Positions 16,463 to 25,366 of a stretch of DNA of 64,000 nucleotides are shown here, piece by piece (position 1 is the first letter of the stretch; each line of letters starts with the position of its first letter). Source of the stretch: JASHPR01 sp963833885 (GTDB lineage Bacteria > Actinomycetota > Actinomycetes > Streptosporangiales > Streptosporangiaceae); assembly GCA_963833885.1 (NCBI GenBank), contig CAWHZU010000015.1, positions 272,008 to 336,007 of the forward strand, in the 5' to 3' direction. The notes below the pieces were generated by a model, which was given only the letters and a program-made list of their open reading frames with translations, searched no databases and had not been told where the DNA came from. The position numbers and the translations under genes are program-made.

Positions 16463-17217
16463 TGCCGCCGACCGTGCTCGTGCTTGGCGGGACCTCCGAG
16501 GCCAGGGCGCTGGCCGGCGAGCTAGCCGACGTGCCGGGCCTGCGGGTCATCAGCTCGCTGGCCGGCCGGGTCAGCAACCCCGCCCTGCCCGCCGGCGAGG
16601 TCCGGGTGGGCGGCTTCGGCGGCGCGGACGGCCTGGCCGCTTACGCCCGGGCCGAGGGCATCGGTGCGGTCGTCGACGCAACGCACCCGTTCGCCGAGAC
16701 GATCAGCGCGCACGCGGTCGACGCGTGTGCGCAGGCCGGCCTGCCGTTGCTGCGGCTGGCCCGTCCCGGCTGGTCCCCGCGGGACGGCGACGACTGGCAT
16801 GCGGCCGCCTCGCTCGCCGACGCCGCGGCGCTGCTGCCGAAACTGGGCAGCCGGGTCTTCCTGACCACCGGCCGCCAGGGCCTAGCCGCGTTCGCCGGGC
16901 TGGACCCGTGGTTCCTGATCCGCTGCGTCGACCCGCCGGGCGGCACGCTGCCCGCGCGATGCGAGGTGCTGCTCGCCCGCGGGCCCTACGAGCGAGAGGC
17001 CGAGCGCGCGCTGATGCGCGACCACGGGATCGACGTCCTGGTCACCAAGAACAGCGGCGGACCGCTGACCGAGGGCAAACTCGACGCCGCCAGGGACCTG
17101 GGCATCCCGGTGGTCATGGTGAGCCGCCCGGCGGCCGCTGCGGCCGAGTCCGTGACGGCGGTCGTCGACGCGGCCCGCTGGGTTCAGAGCCAAGTCCACC
17201 AGCCGAACGAGCCCTGA
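16462..17217 (+). CDS. cobK: Precorrin-6A reductase CobK/CbiJ
   Basis: The 251-residue protein begins with the Rossmann motif VLVLGGTSEARALAGEL and carries CobK landmarks: VDATHPFAETIS, LRLARPGW, LTTGRQGL and VTKNSGG near the C-terminus. The enzyme reduces precorrin-6A to precorrin-6B with NADPH in aerobic cobalamin synthesis. The ATG at 16462 overlaps the deaminase stop (TAATG), so the pair is translated together although no functional link is known. It is separate from the cobGHIJ and cobN units. Confidence 0.92.
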   Translation: MPPTVLVLGGTSEARALAGELADVPGLRVISSLAGRVSNPALPAGEVRVGGFGGADGLAAYARAEGIGAVVDATHPFAETISAHAVDACAQAGLPLLRLARPGWSPRDGDDWHAAASLADAAALLPKLGSRVFLTTGRQGLAAFAGLDPWFLIRCVDPPGGTLPARCEVLLARGPYEREAERALMRDHGIDVLVTKNSGGPLTEGKLDAARDLGIPVVMVSRPAAAAAESVTAVVDAARWVQSQVHQPNEP

Positions 17218-17266
17218 GCTGCGCGGCGTGATTGCGCTGGGCGGGGATGCCTGACAGTGTGAATCG

Positions 17267-18022
17267 GTGCTGAATCAGGTGGCCGACGGCGTTTGGGTCC
17301 GGCAGAGCGAGTGGGTCTTGAGTAATGCCATCGCGGTGCGCGGGGAGGGCGGCCTGATCCTGGTCGATCCCGGCATCGATGGTTCCGATCTGAACCAGCT
17401 CGCCGATGACCTGGACCGGCTCGGCATTCCGGTGGTCGCGGGATTCTCCACCCATCCCCACTGGGACCACCTGCTCTGGCATTCCCGGTTCGGCGACGTG
17501 CCGCGCTACGCCACCTCCGCCGGCGCCAGCGCTGCCAGTGAAGCCCGGGAGCGGGGGCAGAGGATGGCGGCGGAGAGCGCGTCGGGCATCCCTCTCGAGC
17601 TGTTCGGGCTCGTCACCCCGCTGCCCGCGGACGGCGGACCCGTGCCGGGCGAGATCGTCGAGCATCAGGCGCACGCCATCGGCCACGCCGCGGTCCTCCT
17701 CGCGGACCGTGGCGTCCTGCTCGCCGGCGACATGCTCTCCGACCTCCTGATCCCGCTCCTCGACCCTCGCCGCCCCGGTCAGGTGGGCGCCTACGAGGCG
17801 GCACTCGACCGGCTGGGCGAGGCCGCCAGGCACGTCGATGTCCTGGTCCCCGGCCATGGCGCCGTTGCCGAGGGTCCCGAGGTGGCAGCCCGCCTCGCCG
17901 CCGATCATGCCTACATCGACGCGCTGCGGCGAGGAGAGGAACCGGTCGACGCGCGCCTGGGGCCGGATGCGCCCTGGCTCCCCGCCCACCAGTCGAACCT
18001 GGAGCAGGCCCGAGGGCGGTAG
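17267..18022 (+). CDS. Metallo-beta-lactamase-fold hydrolase
   Basis: The 251-residue protein has the MBL metal motif HPHWDH (His63, His65, Asp67, His68), a later His (AIGHAAVL), the bridging Asp in LAGDMLSD and His in VPGHGAV. Beta-lactamase itself is unlikely, since there is no signal peptide. The fold covers glyoxalase II-like and lactonase enzymes, and the substrate cannot be read. The GTG start at 17267 is chosen from the frame's first codon with family-like sequence. It lies 49 bases after cobK on the same strand. Confidence 0.85.
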   Translation: MLNQVADGVWVRQSEWVLSNAIAVRGEGGLILVDPGIDGSDLNQLADDLDRLGIPVVAGFSTHPHWDHLLWHSRFGDVPRYATSAGASAASEARERGQRMAAESASGIPLELFGLVTPLPADGGPVPGEIVEHQAHAIGHAAVLLADRGVLLAGDMLSDLLIPLLDPRRPGQVGAYEAALDRLGEAARHVDVLVPGHGAVAEGPEVAARLAADHAYIDALRRGEEPVDARLGPDAPWLPAHQSNLEQARGR

Positions 18023-18063
18023 GTGCGGGATTAGGAACGCTTGGCGCTGCCACAATTACGGAC

Positions 18064-18717
18064 ATGCGCATAGCGGTATTCGGGACCGGGCCGGTCGGCC
18101 ACGCGCTGGCGGGCGGGCTGCTGAACCGGGGTCACAGCGTCGCGGTCGGAACGCGCGCACCTGAGGATCCCGCCGTCGTGGCGCGGCTGGCGGACCTGCC
18201 GGGAGTCTCGGTCATGGCTCACCGGGACGCGGCGAGAACAGCCGAGCTGGCAATCTTCGCGATTCCGTTTGACGGGCTGAGCGTGGTGGCCGGCGAGATC
18301 ACCGGCACGCTGCCGCCCGGGATTACCCTGATCGACGCCTGCGGTCCCGAGCGGCCAGGACCTGACGGACGGCCGGTCCTCGTGATCGGCCACGACGACT
18401 CCGGGGCGGAAATGCTGCAACGCCTGGTCCCCGGTGGGCACGTGGTCAAGGCGTTCAACATACTCGGCGCTGCGGACATGGTCTCGCCCGAATTCCCGGA
18501 GGGACCGCCGACCATGCTGGTGTGCGGAGACCACGAGCCCGCGGTGGAGCAGGCAATCGCGCTGTGCCGGGAACTTGGCTGGACCGACATCCTGAACCTG
18601 GGCGGACTGCATCTGGCACGCCTGACAGAAGCGCTCAGCGTGCTGTGGGTGTACAGCGCGCTGGCCGCCGGAAGCTGGGATGTCGCATTCCGCCTGATCC
18701 GCCGGGCCGATAGCTGA
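18064..18717 (+). CDS. NADPH-dependent F420 reductase-like NAD(P)-binding protein
   Basis: The 217-residue protein opens with a dinucleotide-binding glycine motif (MRIAVFGTGPVGHALAGGLL) and a VAVGTR segment suited to the NADP phosphate. AIFAIPFDGL, HVVKAFNILGA and the C-terminal GGLHLARLTEAL are typical of the F420:NADP oxidoreductase-like group. True Fno enzymes transfer hydride between F420 and NADP; many actinobacterial relatives have unknown substrates. It lies 41 bases after the MBL gene. Confidence 0.82.
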   Translation: MRIAVFGTGPVGHALAGGLLNRGHSVAVGTRAPEDPAVVARLADLPGVSVMAHRDAARTAELAIFAIPFDGLSVVAGEITGTLPPGITLIDACGPERPGPDGRPVLVIGHDDSGAEMLQRLVPGGHVVKAFNILGAADMVSPEFPEGPPTMLVCGDHEPAVEQAIALCRELGWTDILNLGGLHLARLTEALSVLWVYSALAAGSWDVAFRLIRRADS

Positions 18718-18777
18718 CGGTATCGAATAGGGTCCTTGCGGCGGGGTGGCTTGAGCGCCGGGAGGACAGATGGGCGC

Positions 18778-19389
18778 GTGCACGTGATCGAACTGCCTGA
18801 CCGGGCGATGACCTGGGTGATGACCGGTGACAGCATTACCCAGGCCGTGCTGCACACCCACGGCGGTCGCGGCTGGGTAGAACACGTTCATGAGCGGATC
18901 AGGTGGCAACTCGGCCGGCTCACCGACATCGTCATCAACAGCGGTGTCTCCGCTTCATACGCCCCCGACATCCTGGCCGCTTACGACCATCTGATCGGCC
19001 GCTTCACTCCCGACGTGGTCTCGATCTCCCTGGGTACCAACGACGCCCTCGCCGGTGCGGACGGGCTGGCCGGGTTCTGTCAGGCGATGCGCACGATCAT
19101 CGCGAAAGCAGCCGACGCGCAGATCGTGCTGCACACCCCCGTCCTGGTCAGCCAGGCTGGGCGGGCGTACCGCGCGGAACTGCCCCGCTATTGCCAGGCC
19201 GTCCGGGAAATCGCTGCGGACAGCGGTGCTGTGCTGGTGGACCACGAGGCCCACTGGCTGGCCCGGTTCGCCGACGAGGACCCGATCGCCTGGCTCGACG
19301 ACCCGGACCACCCGAACGCCGCCGGCCACCTGGAGATGGCCAACCACGCGCTGCGCGCCATGGGTCTAGGCGAGCTGACCAGCCTGTGA
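18778..19389 (+). CDS. SGNH/GDSL-type hydrolase
   Basis: Block I GDSIT (catalytic Ser), the Asn block (INSGVSAS), block III SLGTNDA and block V DDPDHPNAAGH with the Asp/His pair are all present, so the esterase/lipase-fold active site is complete. No signal peptide is obvious. The start is uncertain: GTG at 18778 follows GGAGG by 12 bases, and a TTG at 18736 is the longest option. Its 3' end overlaps the convergent oxidase gene by 24 bases. Confidence 0.82.
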   Translation: MHVIELPDRAMTWVMTGDSITQAVLHTHGGRGWVEHVHERIRWQLGRLTDIVINSGVSASYAPDILAAYDHLIGRFTPDVVSISLGTNDALAGADGLAGFCQAMRTIIAKAADAQIVLHTPVLVSQAGRAYRAELPRYCQAVREIAADSGAVLVDHEAHWLARFADEDPIAWLDDPDHPNAAGHLEMANHALRAMGLGELTSL

Positions 19390-21201
19390 ACTGCCGGTAC
19401 CGACGCCGTGGTGGACGAAGAACAGGCCGTCCGGATCGTAGCGTTCCTTCACCTGCAGGAGGCGGGCATAGTTGTCGCCCCAGAACGCTGTCTGCCAGTC
19501 GGCTTCGAAGTAATCGGTTTCGTTGAAGTAGGAGGCGGGCCGCTCGCGGAAGGCTCTGAGCGGTGCCATCGCCGCGGTGACGAGCTCCGCCTGCTGCCGT
19601 CCCTGCGTGAGATCCGGCTCGTGGCCGGGGATCCCGGGATAAACCGACTGCTGCTTGGATGTGGCGATCGCCAGCGCGAAGGAGTCCAGGACCGCCGGGT
19701 TCATCGAGGTGTCCGCCGTCCGGCGCATGGCGTCCCCAGCGCCTCCCGCGAGGCCTTTGTTGCAGGCCAGCTGCACCGACCAGAACTGGCTGGCACGCAC
19801 GAGCGCATCGACCAGGGCCGGCTGGTTTTCCGGTTCGAGAAGCTGCTGTGACAGCCAGGTCGACTGGAAGGTGTTCAGGAACCAACCCACCTCGTTGGTA
19901 TTGATCGACCAGTGGTAATAGTCCTCCGGTGCGCCGGGGAGAGGGTCGGGCACGACCAATGCGGGGATCAATTCAGGCAAGAATTGCTCGTACCACGCCA
20001 CGTTCCAGAAGTCCTGTCCCGGGACCGCCAGGAACCCCGGCTGGCTTCCCGCTTCCTCTCCGGTGAGCGTGTAGTCGGCAGGCCGGGCGGTGACCCAGTC
20101 GAAGAACGGGGCCCAGGTCTGCTCGGCCTGGGCTTGGGTGAGCCCCTGGAACAGCATGAAGATGGTGATCTGGTTCCCGTTCCCGGTTCCGAAATTGATC
20201 TGCTCTCCCCAGTGCGGGTTGAACAGGCTCTCGCGGTAGAACGAGATCATCTGCCCGACCAGCGCCTGGTAGGCGGCGTCCGACGCGGCGGTGATCACAG
20301 CGGACACCAGGCCGAGATAGTCCGGCAGCGGGTGGGTGCGCAGCGTGAACCGGGTGACGACACCGAAGGTCCCGCCCCCGCCGCCCTTGAGCGCCCAGAA
20401 CAGGTCCGGATCCTGGAAGGCGTTGACGACCCGCACGGTCCCGTCCGCGGTGACGACCTCGGCCTCCAGCAGGTTCGCCGCCGCGGTGCCGAACGTCTTC
20501 GACCAGCTCCCGAAGCCGCCGCCCTGCGTCAGGCCGGAGACACCGACGGTCGTGCAGCCCCCGCCCTGCACATAGCGGCCCGCGACGGTGGTGACGGCGT
20601 TGTAGGCATCTATCCAGATCGCGCCGGCGCCCACGCTCACGGCTGGCTCGGGCTCGACCAGGCCCGCGGCGCCCTGGGGCACGAAACTGTCGCTGAGCTC
20701 GATGTCCTGCATGTTGGGCCTGGTCCAGATCAGCAGCGAATCCGGCGCGTTCGAAGTCCCCAGATAGCTGTGACCGCCTGACTTCACGACCAGGCGGACA
20801 TTGTGCTCGCGGGCGAAGTTCACCGCGGCCGAGACATCGGCGCTGCTGGCGGCCAGCACCGCGTACGCGCTGGGCTCGGAGGCGAACGCGTCGATCCAGC
20901 CGAGGGTCTGGGTCAGGTTTACGCTTTGATCGATGTAGAAGGGATCCATCAGGTTCTGGAACAGGTCGGCGCACGCGGCACTGCCGGCGTCCGGCTCGCA
21001 CACCGTGAAGGCCGACTGCACCTGCACCAGCCGCCCGCCCACGCTCTCGCCGAGGGCCGCCCACTCCGCCGGGCTGGGCCAGCCCGGCTCGCCGGGCCGG
21101 ACAGTTCGGGCCGCCTGCGCAGCCACATGAGGCGCGAGGGCGGCGAAACGGGAAAACAGCGGCAGCACAGCCGCCGCTTTCAGTAGCGTGCGTCTCTGCA
21201 T
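19366..21201 (-). CDS. Secreted FAD-linked oxidase (BBE-like, bicovalent flavin)
   Basis: The 611-residue protein has a twin-arginine-like signal (MQRRTLLKAAAVLPLF) ending near VAAQA, the FAD PP-loop with SGGHSYLG (His144), GGGCTTVGVSG (Cys216), and a C-terminal BBE domain with YFNETD and RYDPDGLFFVHHG. His144 and Cys216 match the two residues that bind FAD covalently in berberine-bridge and oligosaccharide oxidases. It should oxidise a bulky alcohol, sugar or alkaloid outside the cell with O2. It lies just downstream of the STAND regulator gene on the same strand, 48 bases apart. Confidence 0.9.
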   Translation of the reverse strand: MQRRTLLKAAAVLPLFSRFAALAPHVAAQAARTVRPGEPGWPSPAEWAALGESVGGRLVQVQSAFTVCEPDAGSAACADLFQNLMDPFYIDQSVNLTQTLGWIDAFASEPSAYAVLAASSADVSAAVNFAREHNVRLVVKSGGHSYLGTSNAPDSLLIWTRPNMQDIELSDSFVPQGAAGLVEPEPAVSVGAGAIWIDAYNAVTTVAGRYVQGGGCTTVGVSGLTQGGGFGSWSKTFGTAAANLLEAEVVTADGTVRVVNAFQDPDLFWALKGGGGGTFGVVTRFTLRTHPLPDYLGLVSAVITAASDAAYQALVGQMISFYRESLFNPHWGEQINFGTGNGNQITIFMLFQGLTQAQAEQTWAPFFDWVTARPADYTLTGEEAGSQPGFLAVPGQDFWNVAWYEQFLPELIPALVVPDPLPGAPEDYYHWSINTNEVGWFLNTFQSTWLSQQLLEPENQPALVDALVRASQFWSVQLACNKGLAGGAGDAMRRTADTSMNPAVLDSFALAIATSKQQSVYPGIPGHEPDLTQGRQQAELVTAAMAPLRAFRERPASYFNETDYFEADWQTAFWGDNYARLLQVKERYDPDGLFFVHHGVGTGSSQAGQLA

Positions 21202-21249
21202 TCCGGCTCCTATCGGGAGGACTGCACGACCCGGCAGCTCCCGCTGAAA

Positions 21250-23760
21250 CTAACGTCGTGAGTCGGCACCAGACCAGGCAAGTTCACCGGCAGGTTCACC
21301 GGCAATGTTCTGGCTCGGCGGCTGCGTCAGCAGGTGTGGGGGAACGTGATTGACGGGAACGCCGAGATCAGCGAAGATGCGCAGCGCCTGCTGCCAGTGG
21401 CGGCGTGCCTTGCCGGGCTTCCCGAGGGCATACCAGGCACGGCCGAGGCCGCCGTGAGCACGACCCTGCTGGTTTCTCAGACCGATCCGGGACGCCAGGC
21501 CGAGGGCAGTGGCAAACTCGGCACGGGCGTCGCCGGGCCGCCCCGTGGCGAGAAGGGCCTCGCCCAGGCCGTTGAGCGCGTGGGCCTCACCGGTCCAGTT
21601 GCCGGTCTTGCGGAACACGCTGCGAGCCCGCCGTTGCAGGCTAGCGGCCCTGCGCAGCTGGCCTTGATGCAACGCCACCGCGCCGAGTTCGCTGAGCATG
21701 TCGGCCATCTGGTCGAGGTCGCCTGCCTGGCGGGCAAGGTCCGCGGCCTGCTGCAGGTGACCGGCAGCCTGCGGGTAGCGGCCCTGGCGTACGGCCACGA
21801 TGCCCAGGTTGCCCAGCGGGCGAACCGCGCCCGCGCTGTCACCCTGCGCGCGGTACAGGTCCAGGGCCTGCTGGAGCTGGCTGACGGCCTGCGGGTAGCG
21901 GCCTTGCAGGCGATGGACAATGCCCAGACCGCACCCTGCCCTGGCCACGCCACTGATGTCGTCGGCCTGGCGGAACAGCGCTTGCGCCCGCTGGTAGTGC
22001 CCGGTTGCATCCTGATAGCGGCCCTGCCTTATAGCGACGACACCGAGGCCGATCAACGCTCCTCCTTCCGCGGCGCGGTCAGCGATCTTGCGGGCTGAGC
22101 GGCGTGCGTGGTCGTGCAGGATGACTGCCTCGGGGAAATGGCCGCGTCCGTCGAGGTACCACAACAAGACATTGGCCATCCGGATGGCATGGCCTGGCCA
22201 GCCGTTTTCGGTCATGTACTCCACGGCAGAAAGCAGGCAGGCCCGTTCGGCATCCAGCCATGTCAATGCCTCAGCTGGGCTGCCGATCGGCCCTGGGGTG
22301 ATCGCGGCCTGTGCTTCGGCCAGGGGCACCGCGTCGAGCGGCGTGCGTTCGGGCGGCCGCAGAACGGCCATCGCCGTGGCGGCGGAATGCAGGTAGTAGT
22401 CGAACAGGCGGGTTAGCGCGCGCTGCCGCTGCCTTTCGCCGTCGCAGCTGGCCGCAAGTTCGCGGGCATAGCATCGCAGCAGGTCATGCATGGCGTACCG
22501 GCCCGCCCGGGTGGGCTGGATCAGGTACCCGCGGGCCAGCACGTCAAGCAGACGGCCGGCCCGCGCCGCCGTGGTGCCGAGGAGCGCGGCGGCCGCGTAC
22601 CGATCAAGATCCGGACCCCGGTGCAGGCCCGCCAGCCGGAACGCTCGCGCGGTCCCGGCATCGAGGTGCCGGTAGGACCATGCGAACACGGCTCGCACCG
22701 CGGTGTCCTCATCCTCGCCCGCGTCGAGCACGTCCAGCGGGTGCTGATCCTCCAGCTCGCTGGCCAGGTCGGCGAGCGAGCTGGCAGGGTACATGGTGGC
22801 GATCTCGGCGGCCACCCGCAATGCCAGCGGCAGCCGCGAGCACCGCGCTGCCAGCTGCGCCGCGGCGCCGGGGGCGGCGTCAACCCGGCCGCCGATCAGC
22901 GCCCGCAGCAATCCGACCGCATCCGCCATCGGCAGCAGGTCCAAGTCCACCCGCTGTGCACCGTCTCTGGCCACCAGGCCGGCCAGCGTATTGCGGCTGG
23001 TCACGAGCGTCACGCAGTCCGGAGCAGCAGGCAGCAGCGGCCGTACCTGCCCGGCCTCGCAGGCATTATCCAGGATGATCAGCACCCGCCGGCCGGAGAG
23101 CAGGCCCCGGTACCGGGCCGCGCGCCGCTCGGTCTCGGCCGGGATATCCGTCCCGGGAACGCCGAGGGCACGCAGGAATCCGGTCAGCGCGTCGCCTGCC
23201 GTCATCGGCTCACCCGGACCATAGCCGCGCAGGTTCACATACAGCTGCCCGTCCGGGAACCTCCCGGCCATCTGATGCGCCCACTGGAGCGCCAGCGCCG
23301 TCTTCCCCACCCCAGCCGTCCCGCCGATCGCCGAGATCACCACCGGCCCCGGCGCCCGGTCAGGGACCTGGTCCGCGAGCGCGCTGAGCGCGGCCAGTTC
23401 GTCTTCCCGGCCGACGAAGTGCCGTGGCTGCCCAGGCAATTCCCGCGGCACCACGAACCCAGCGGTGCCCGCTAGCTGCGGGGGTTCCAGGGAGGTGGCA
23501 ACGGGCCCGCTGCGCGAACCGGCGCGACAGGCCGCGATCAGCTCGTCGCATGCATTGGCAGGCAGGCCCAGGGCTTCCCCGAGCAGGCGGATCGTCCTGG
23601 GATGGGGCGTGCGGATACTCCCGCGTTCCACGTTGCTGACCGTCCGGACGCTCAGCCCCGACCGGTCGGCAACTTCCTCCTGCGACAGCCCCGCGTCCTC
23701 GCGCCGCTGCCGCAGCGACCGGCCCGGTGATGCACCATCCTCGCGGTTCATTGGCCCCAC
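21250..23760 (-). CDS. XRE/NB-ARC/TPR STAND-type regulator
   Basis: An N-terminal Cro/C1 helix-turn-helix (LRQRREDAGLSQEEVADRSG) is followed by an NB-ARC ATPase with P-loop GGTAGVGKT (about 146-154), Walker B-like VLIILDN and GLPLAL-type SRLPLALR. A winged-helix linker comes next, and the last about 260 residues hold six 40-residue TPR units (GLGVVAIRQGRY, GLGIVHRLQGRY, NLGIVAVRQGRY and so on). Such proteins are signal-gated ATPases; in actinomycetes most act as AfsR-like regulators, some as defence sensors. The start is GTG 23760 or ATG 23751. Repressing or activating the adjacent oxidase gene is an inference. Confidence 0.88.
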   Translation of the reverse strand: MGPMNREDGASPGRSLRQRREDAGLSQEEVADRSGLSVRTVSNVERGSIRTPHPRTIRLLGEALGLPANACDELIAACRAGSRSGPVATSLEPPQLAGTAGFVVPRELPGQPRHFVGREDELAALSALADQVPDRAPGPVVISAIGGTAGVGKTALALQWAHQMAGRFPDGQLYVNLRGYGPGEPMTAGDALTGFLRALGVPGTDIPAETERRAARYRGLLSGRRVLIILDNACEAGQVRPLLPAAPDCVTLVTSRNTLAGLVARDGAQRVDLDLLPMADAVGLLRALIGGRVDAAPGAAAQLAARCSRLPLALRVAAEIATMYPASSLADLASELEDQHPLDVLDAGEDEDTAVRAVFAWSYRHLDAGTARAFRLAGLHRGPDLDRYAAAALLGTTAARAGRLLDVLARGYLIQPTRAGRYAMHDLLRCYARELAASCDGERQRQRALTRLFDYYLHSAATAMAVLRPPERTPLDAVPLAEAQAAITPGPIGSPAEALTWLDAERACLLSAVEYMTENGWPGHAIRMANVLLWYLDGRGHFPEAVILHDHARRSARKIADRAAEGGALIGLGVVAIRQGRYQDATGHYQRAQALFRQADDISGVARAGCGLGIVHRLQGRYPQAVSQLQQALDLYRAQGDSAGAVRPLGNLGIVAVRQGRYPQAAGHLQQAADLARQAGDLDQMADMLSELGAVALHQGQLRRAASLQRRARSVFRKTGNWTGEAHALNGLGEALLATGRPGDARAEFATALGLASRIGLRNQQGRAHGGLGRAWYALGKPGKARRHWQQALRIFADLGVPVNHVPPHLLTQPPSQNIAGEPAGELAWSGADSRR

Positions 23761-23863
23761 ACCTCGGCAGGTTTTCCAATCGCGGCTCGCCCCGAGGAAA
23801 GGCTAATCCCGCCGGCCATCCGCACCGCAAGTCACGTAATCAGCGGGTGTGCGCTGGAAGCCC

Positions 23864-25366
23864 TCAGCTGCTGTGGCCGTAGTGCCGGGGAGTGAACACG
23901 GCGGTCCGGCCGCCCTGCTCGAACACCCGCGTCGCGGAGGACCCGATGATCAGCAGCGTGTTCATGTCGACGGCCGCCGCGTCAAGACCCTCCAGCGTGA
24001 TGATGCTCAGCTCCTCGCCGGGCCGGCCGACGTTGCGCCCGACGACGACCGGCGTGTCCGGAGCGCGATGCCTCAGCACCAGGTCGCGGACGGCGCCGAC
24101 CTGCCAGGTGCGGGTGCGGGACGCCGGGTTGTACAGGGCCAGCACCAGGTCGGCGGCTGCGGCCGCGGCCACCCGGTCGGCGATGACCTGCCACGGCTTG
24201 AGCCGGTCGGACAGGCTGATCACGCAGTAGTCATGGCCGAGCGGCGCGCCGGCGCGGCTGGCCACCACCTGGGCCGCGGTGACGCCCGGCAGGATCTCGA
24301 TGCCGACGTCGGCCCATCGTCCCGGGTCCGACGAGGCCTGCTCCAGCACCGCCGAGGCCATCGCGAACACGCCGGGGTCGCCGGAGGAGATCACCGCGAC
24401 CCGGCCGCCCTTCGCGGCCAGATCGAGGGCAAGCGCCGCCCGGTCAGCCTCGACGGTGTTTCCCGAGGCGTGGCGGTGCTGTCCCGGCCGGTTCGGCACC
24501 CGCGCCAGGTAGGCCCGGTAGCCCACCAGATCGGTGGCGGCGGCGATCGCCGCCGCCGACTCGGGCGTCAGCCAGGCCGGGTCGCCGGGGCCGAGCCCGA
24601 CGACCGTCACGCCGGGCGGCGGCTCGGTCCGCTGGCCCCGCCCGGGCACCAGCGCCAGCGACATGTACGGCACGGTGGCCGGATCGACGTCGGCTAGCGG
24701 CGCTACGCGCTGGGCGTCGGTGCCGGCCCGTTCTGCATAGCGGGCCCGGTCCAGCAGGCCAGTGTCCGCCAGGGCGTCGCGCACCTTGTCGAAGGTGCGG
24801 CCCAGCTTGAGGATCGCCACCGCGTCGCCGTCAGCGGCGGCCATCCGGGCGCGCAGCAATTCCGGCGGGAGCGTTCCGGGCAGCACGGTGAGCGACTCGT
24901 CGTGCTGCACCAGCGGCTCGCCGACGGCCGCGGCCGCCGCGGAAACCGACGAGACCCCGGGAACGATCTGTGCGCCGAACCGACCCGCCAGGCGGACGTG
25001 GAGATGCTGGTAGGAACCGTAAAGGCCCGGATCCCCTTCGCAGAGCACGACGACGGCCCGTCCCAGGTCAAGGTGTGCGGCGAGGCGCCCGGCGGCTTCG
25101 GTGTAGAAGTCGGCAAGCGCGCCGGCGTATCCGCCGGGGTGATCGGTGTCTTCCGTGGTCACCGGGTAGCGCAGCACCTCCTCGGCCTGTCCGGGGCGCA
25201 GGTAGGGTGCGGCCGCCGCGCGGGCGACGCTGTGGCCGTGCCGGGCGCAGTGGTAAGCGATGACGTCGGCCTCGGCGATCAGGCGGGCGGCCCGCACGGT
25301 CACCAGCTCGGGGTCGCCGGGGCCCACCCCGACGCCGTACAGCCTGCCCGGTGCCATCGCCGTCAC
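23864..25366 (-). CDS. cobIJ: CobIJ: fused precorrin-2 C20- and precorrin-3B C17-methyltransferase
   Basis: The 500-residue protein is two SAM-dependent tetrapyrrole methylases in tandem. The first (1 to about 245) has GVGPGDPELVTVRAARL, VLCEGDPGLYGSY and PGVSSVSAAAA as in CobI. The second (about 250-500) has GLGPGDPAWLTPES, VISSGDPGVFAMA, PGVTAAQVVASRAGAP and VVVGRNVGRPGE as in CobJ. The fusion is common in actinobacteria. It overlaps cobH by four bases (ATGA) and ends the cobG-cobH-cobIJ operon. Confidence 0.95.
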   Translation of the reverse strand: MTAMAPGRLYGVGVGPGDPELVTVRAARLIAEADVIAYHCARHGHSVARAAAAPYLRPGQAEEVLRYPVTTEDTDHPGGYAGALADFYTEAAGRLAAHLDLGRAVVVLCEGDPGLYGSYQHLHVRLAGRFGAQIVPGVSSVSAAAAAVGEPLVQHDESLTVLPGTLPPELLRARMAAADGDAVAILKLGRTFDKVRDALADTGLLDRARYAERAGTDAQRVAPLADVDPATVPYMSLALVPGRGQRTEPPPGVTVVGLGPGDPAWLTPESAAAIAAATDLVGYRAYLARVPNRPGQHRHASGNTVEADRAALALDLAAKGGRVAVISSGDPGVFAMASAVLEQASSDPGRWADVGIEILPGVTAAQVVASRAGAPLGHDYCVISLSDRLKPWQVIADRVAAAAAADLVLALYNPASRTRTWQVGAVRDLVLRHRAPDTPVVVGRNVGRPGEELSIITLEGLDAAAVDMNTLLIIGSSATRVFEQGGRTAVFTPRHYGHSS

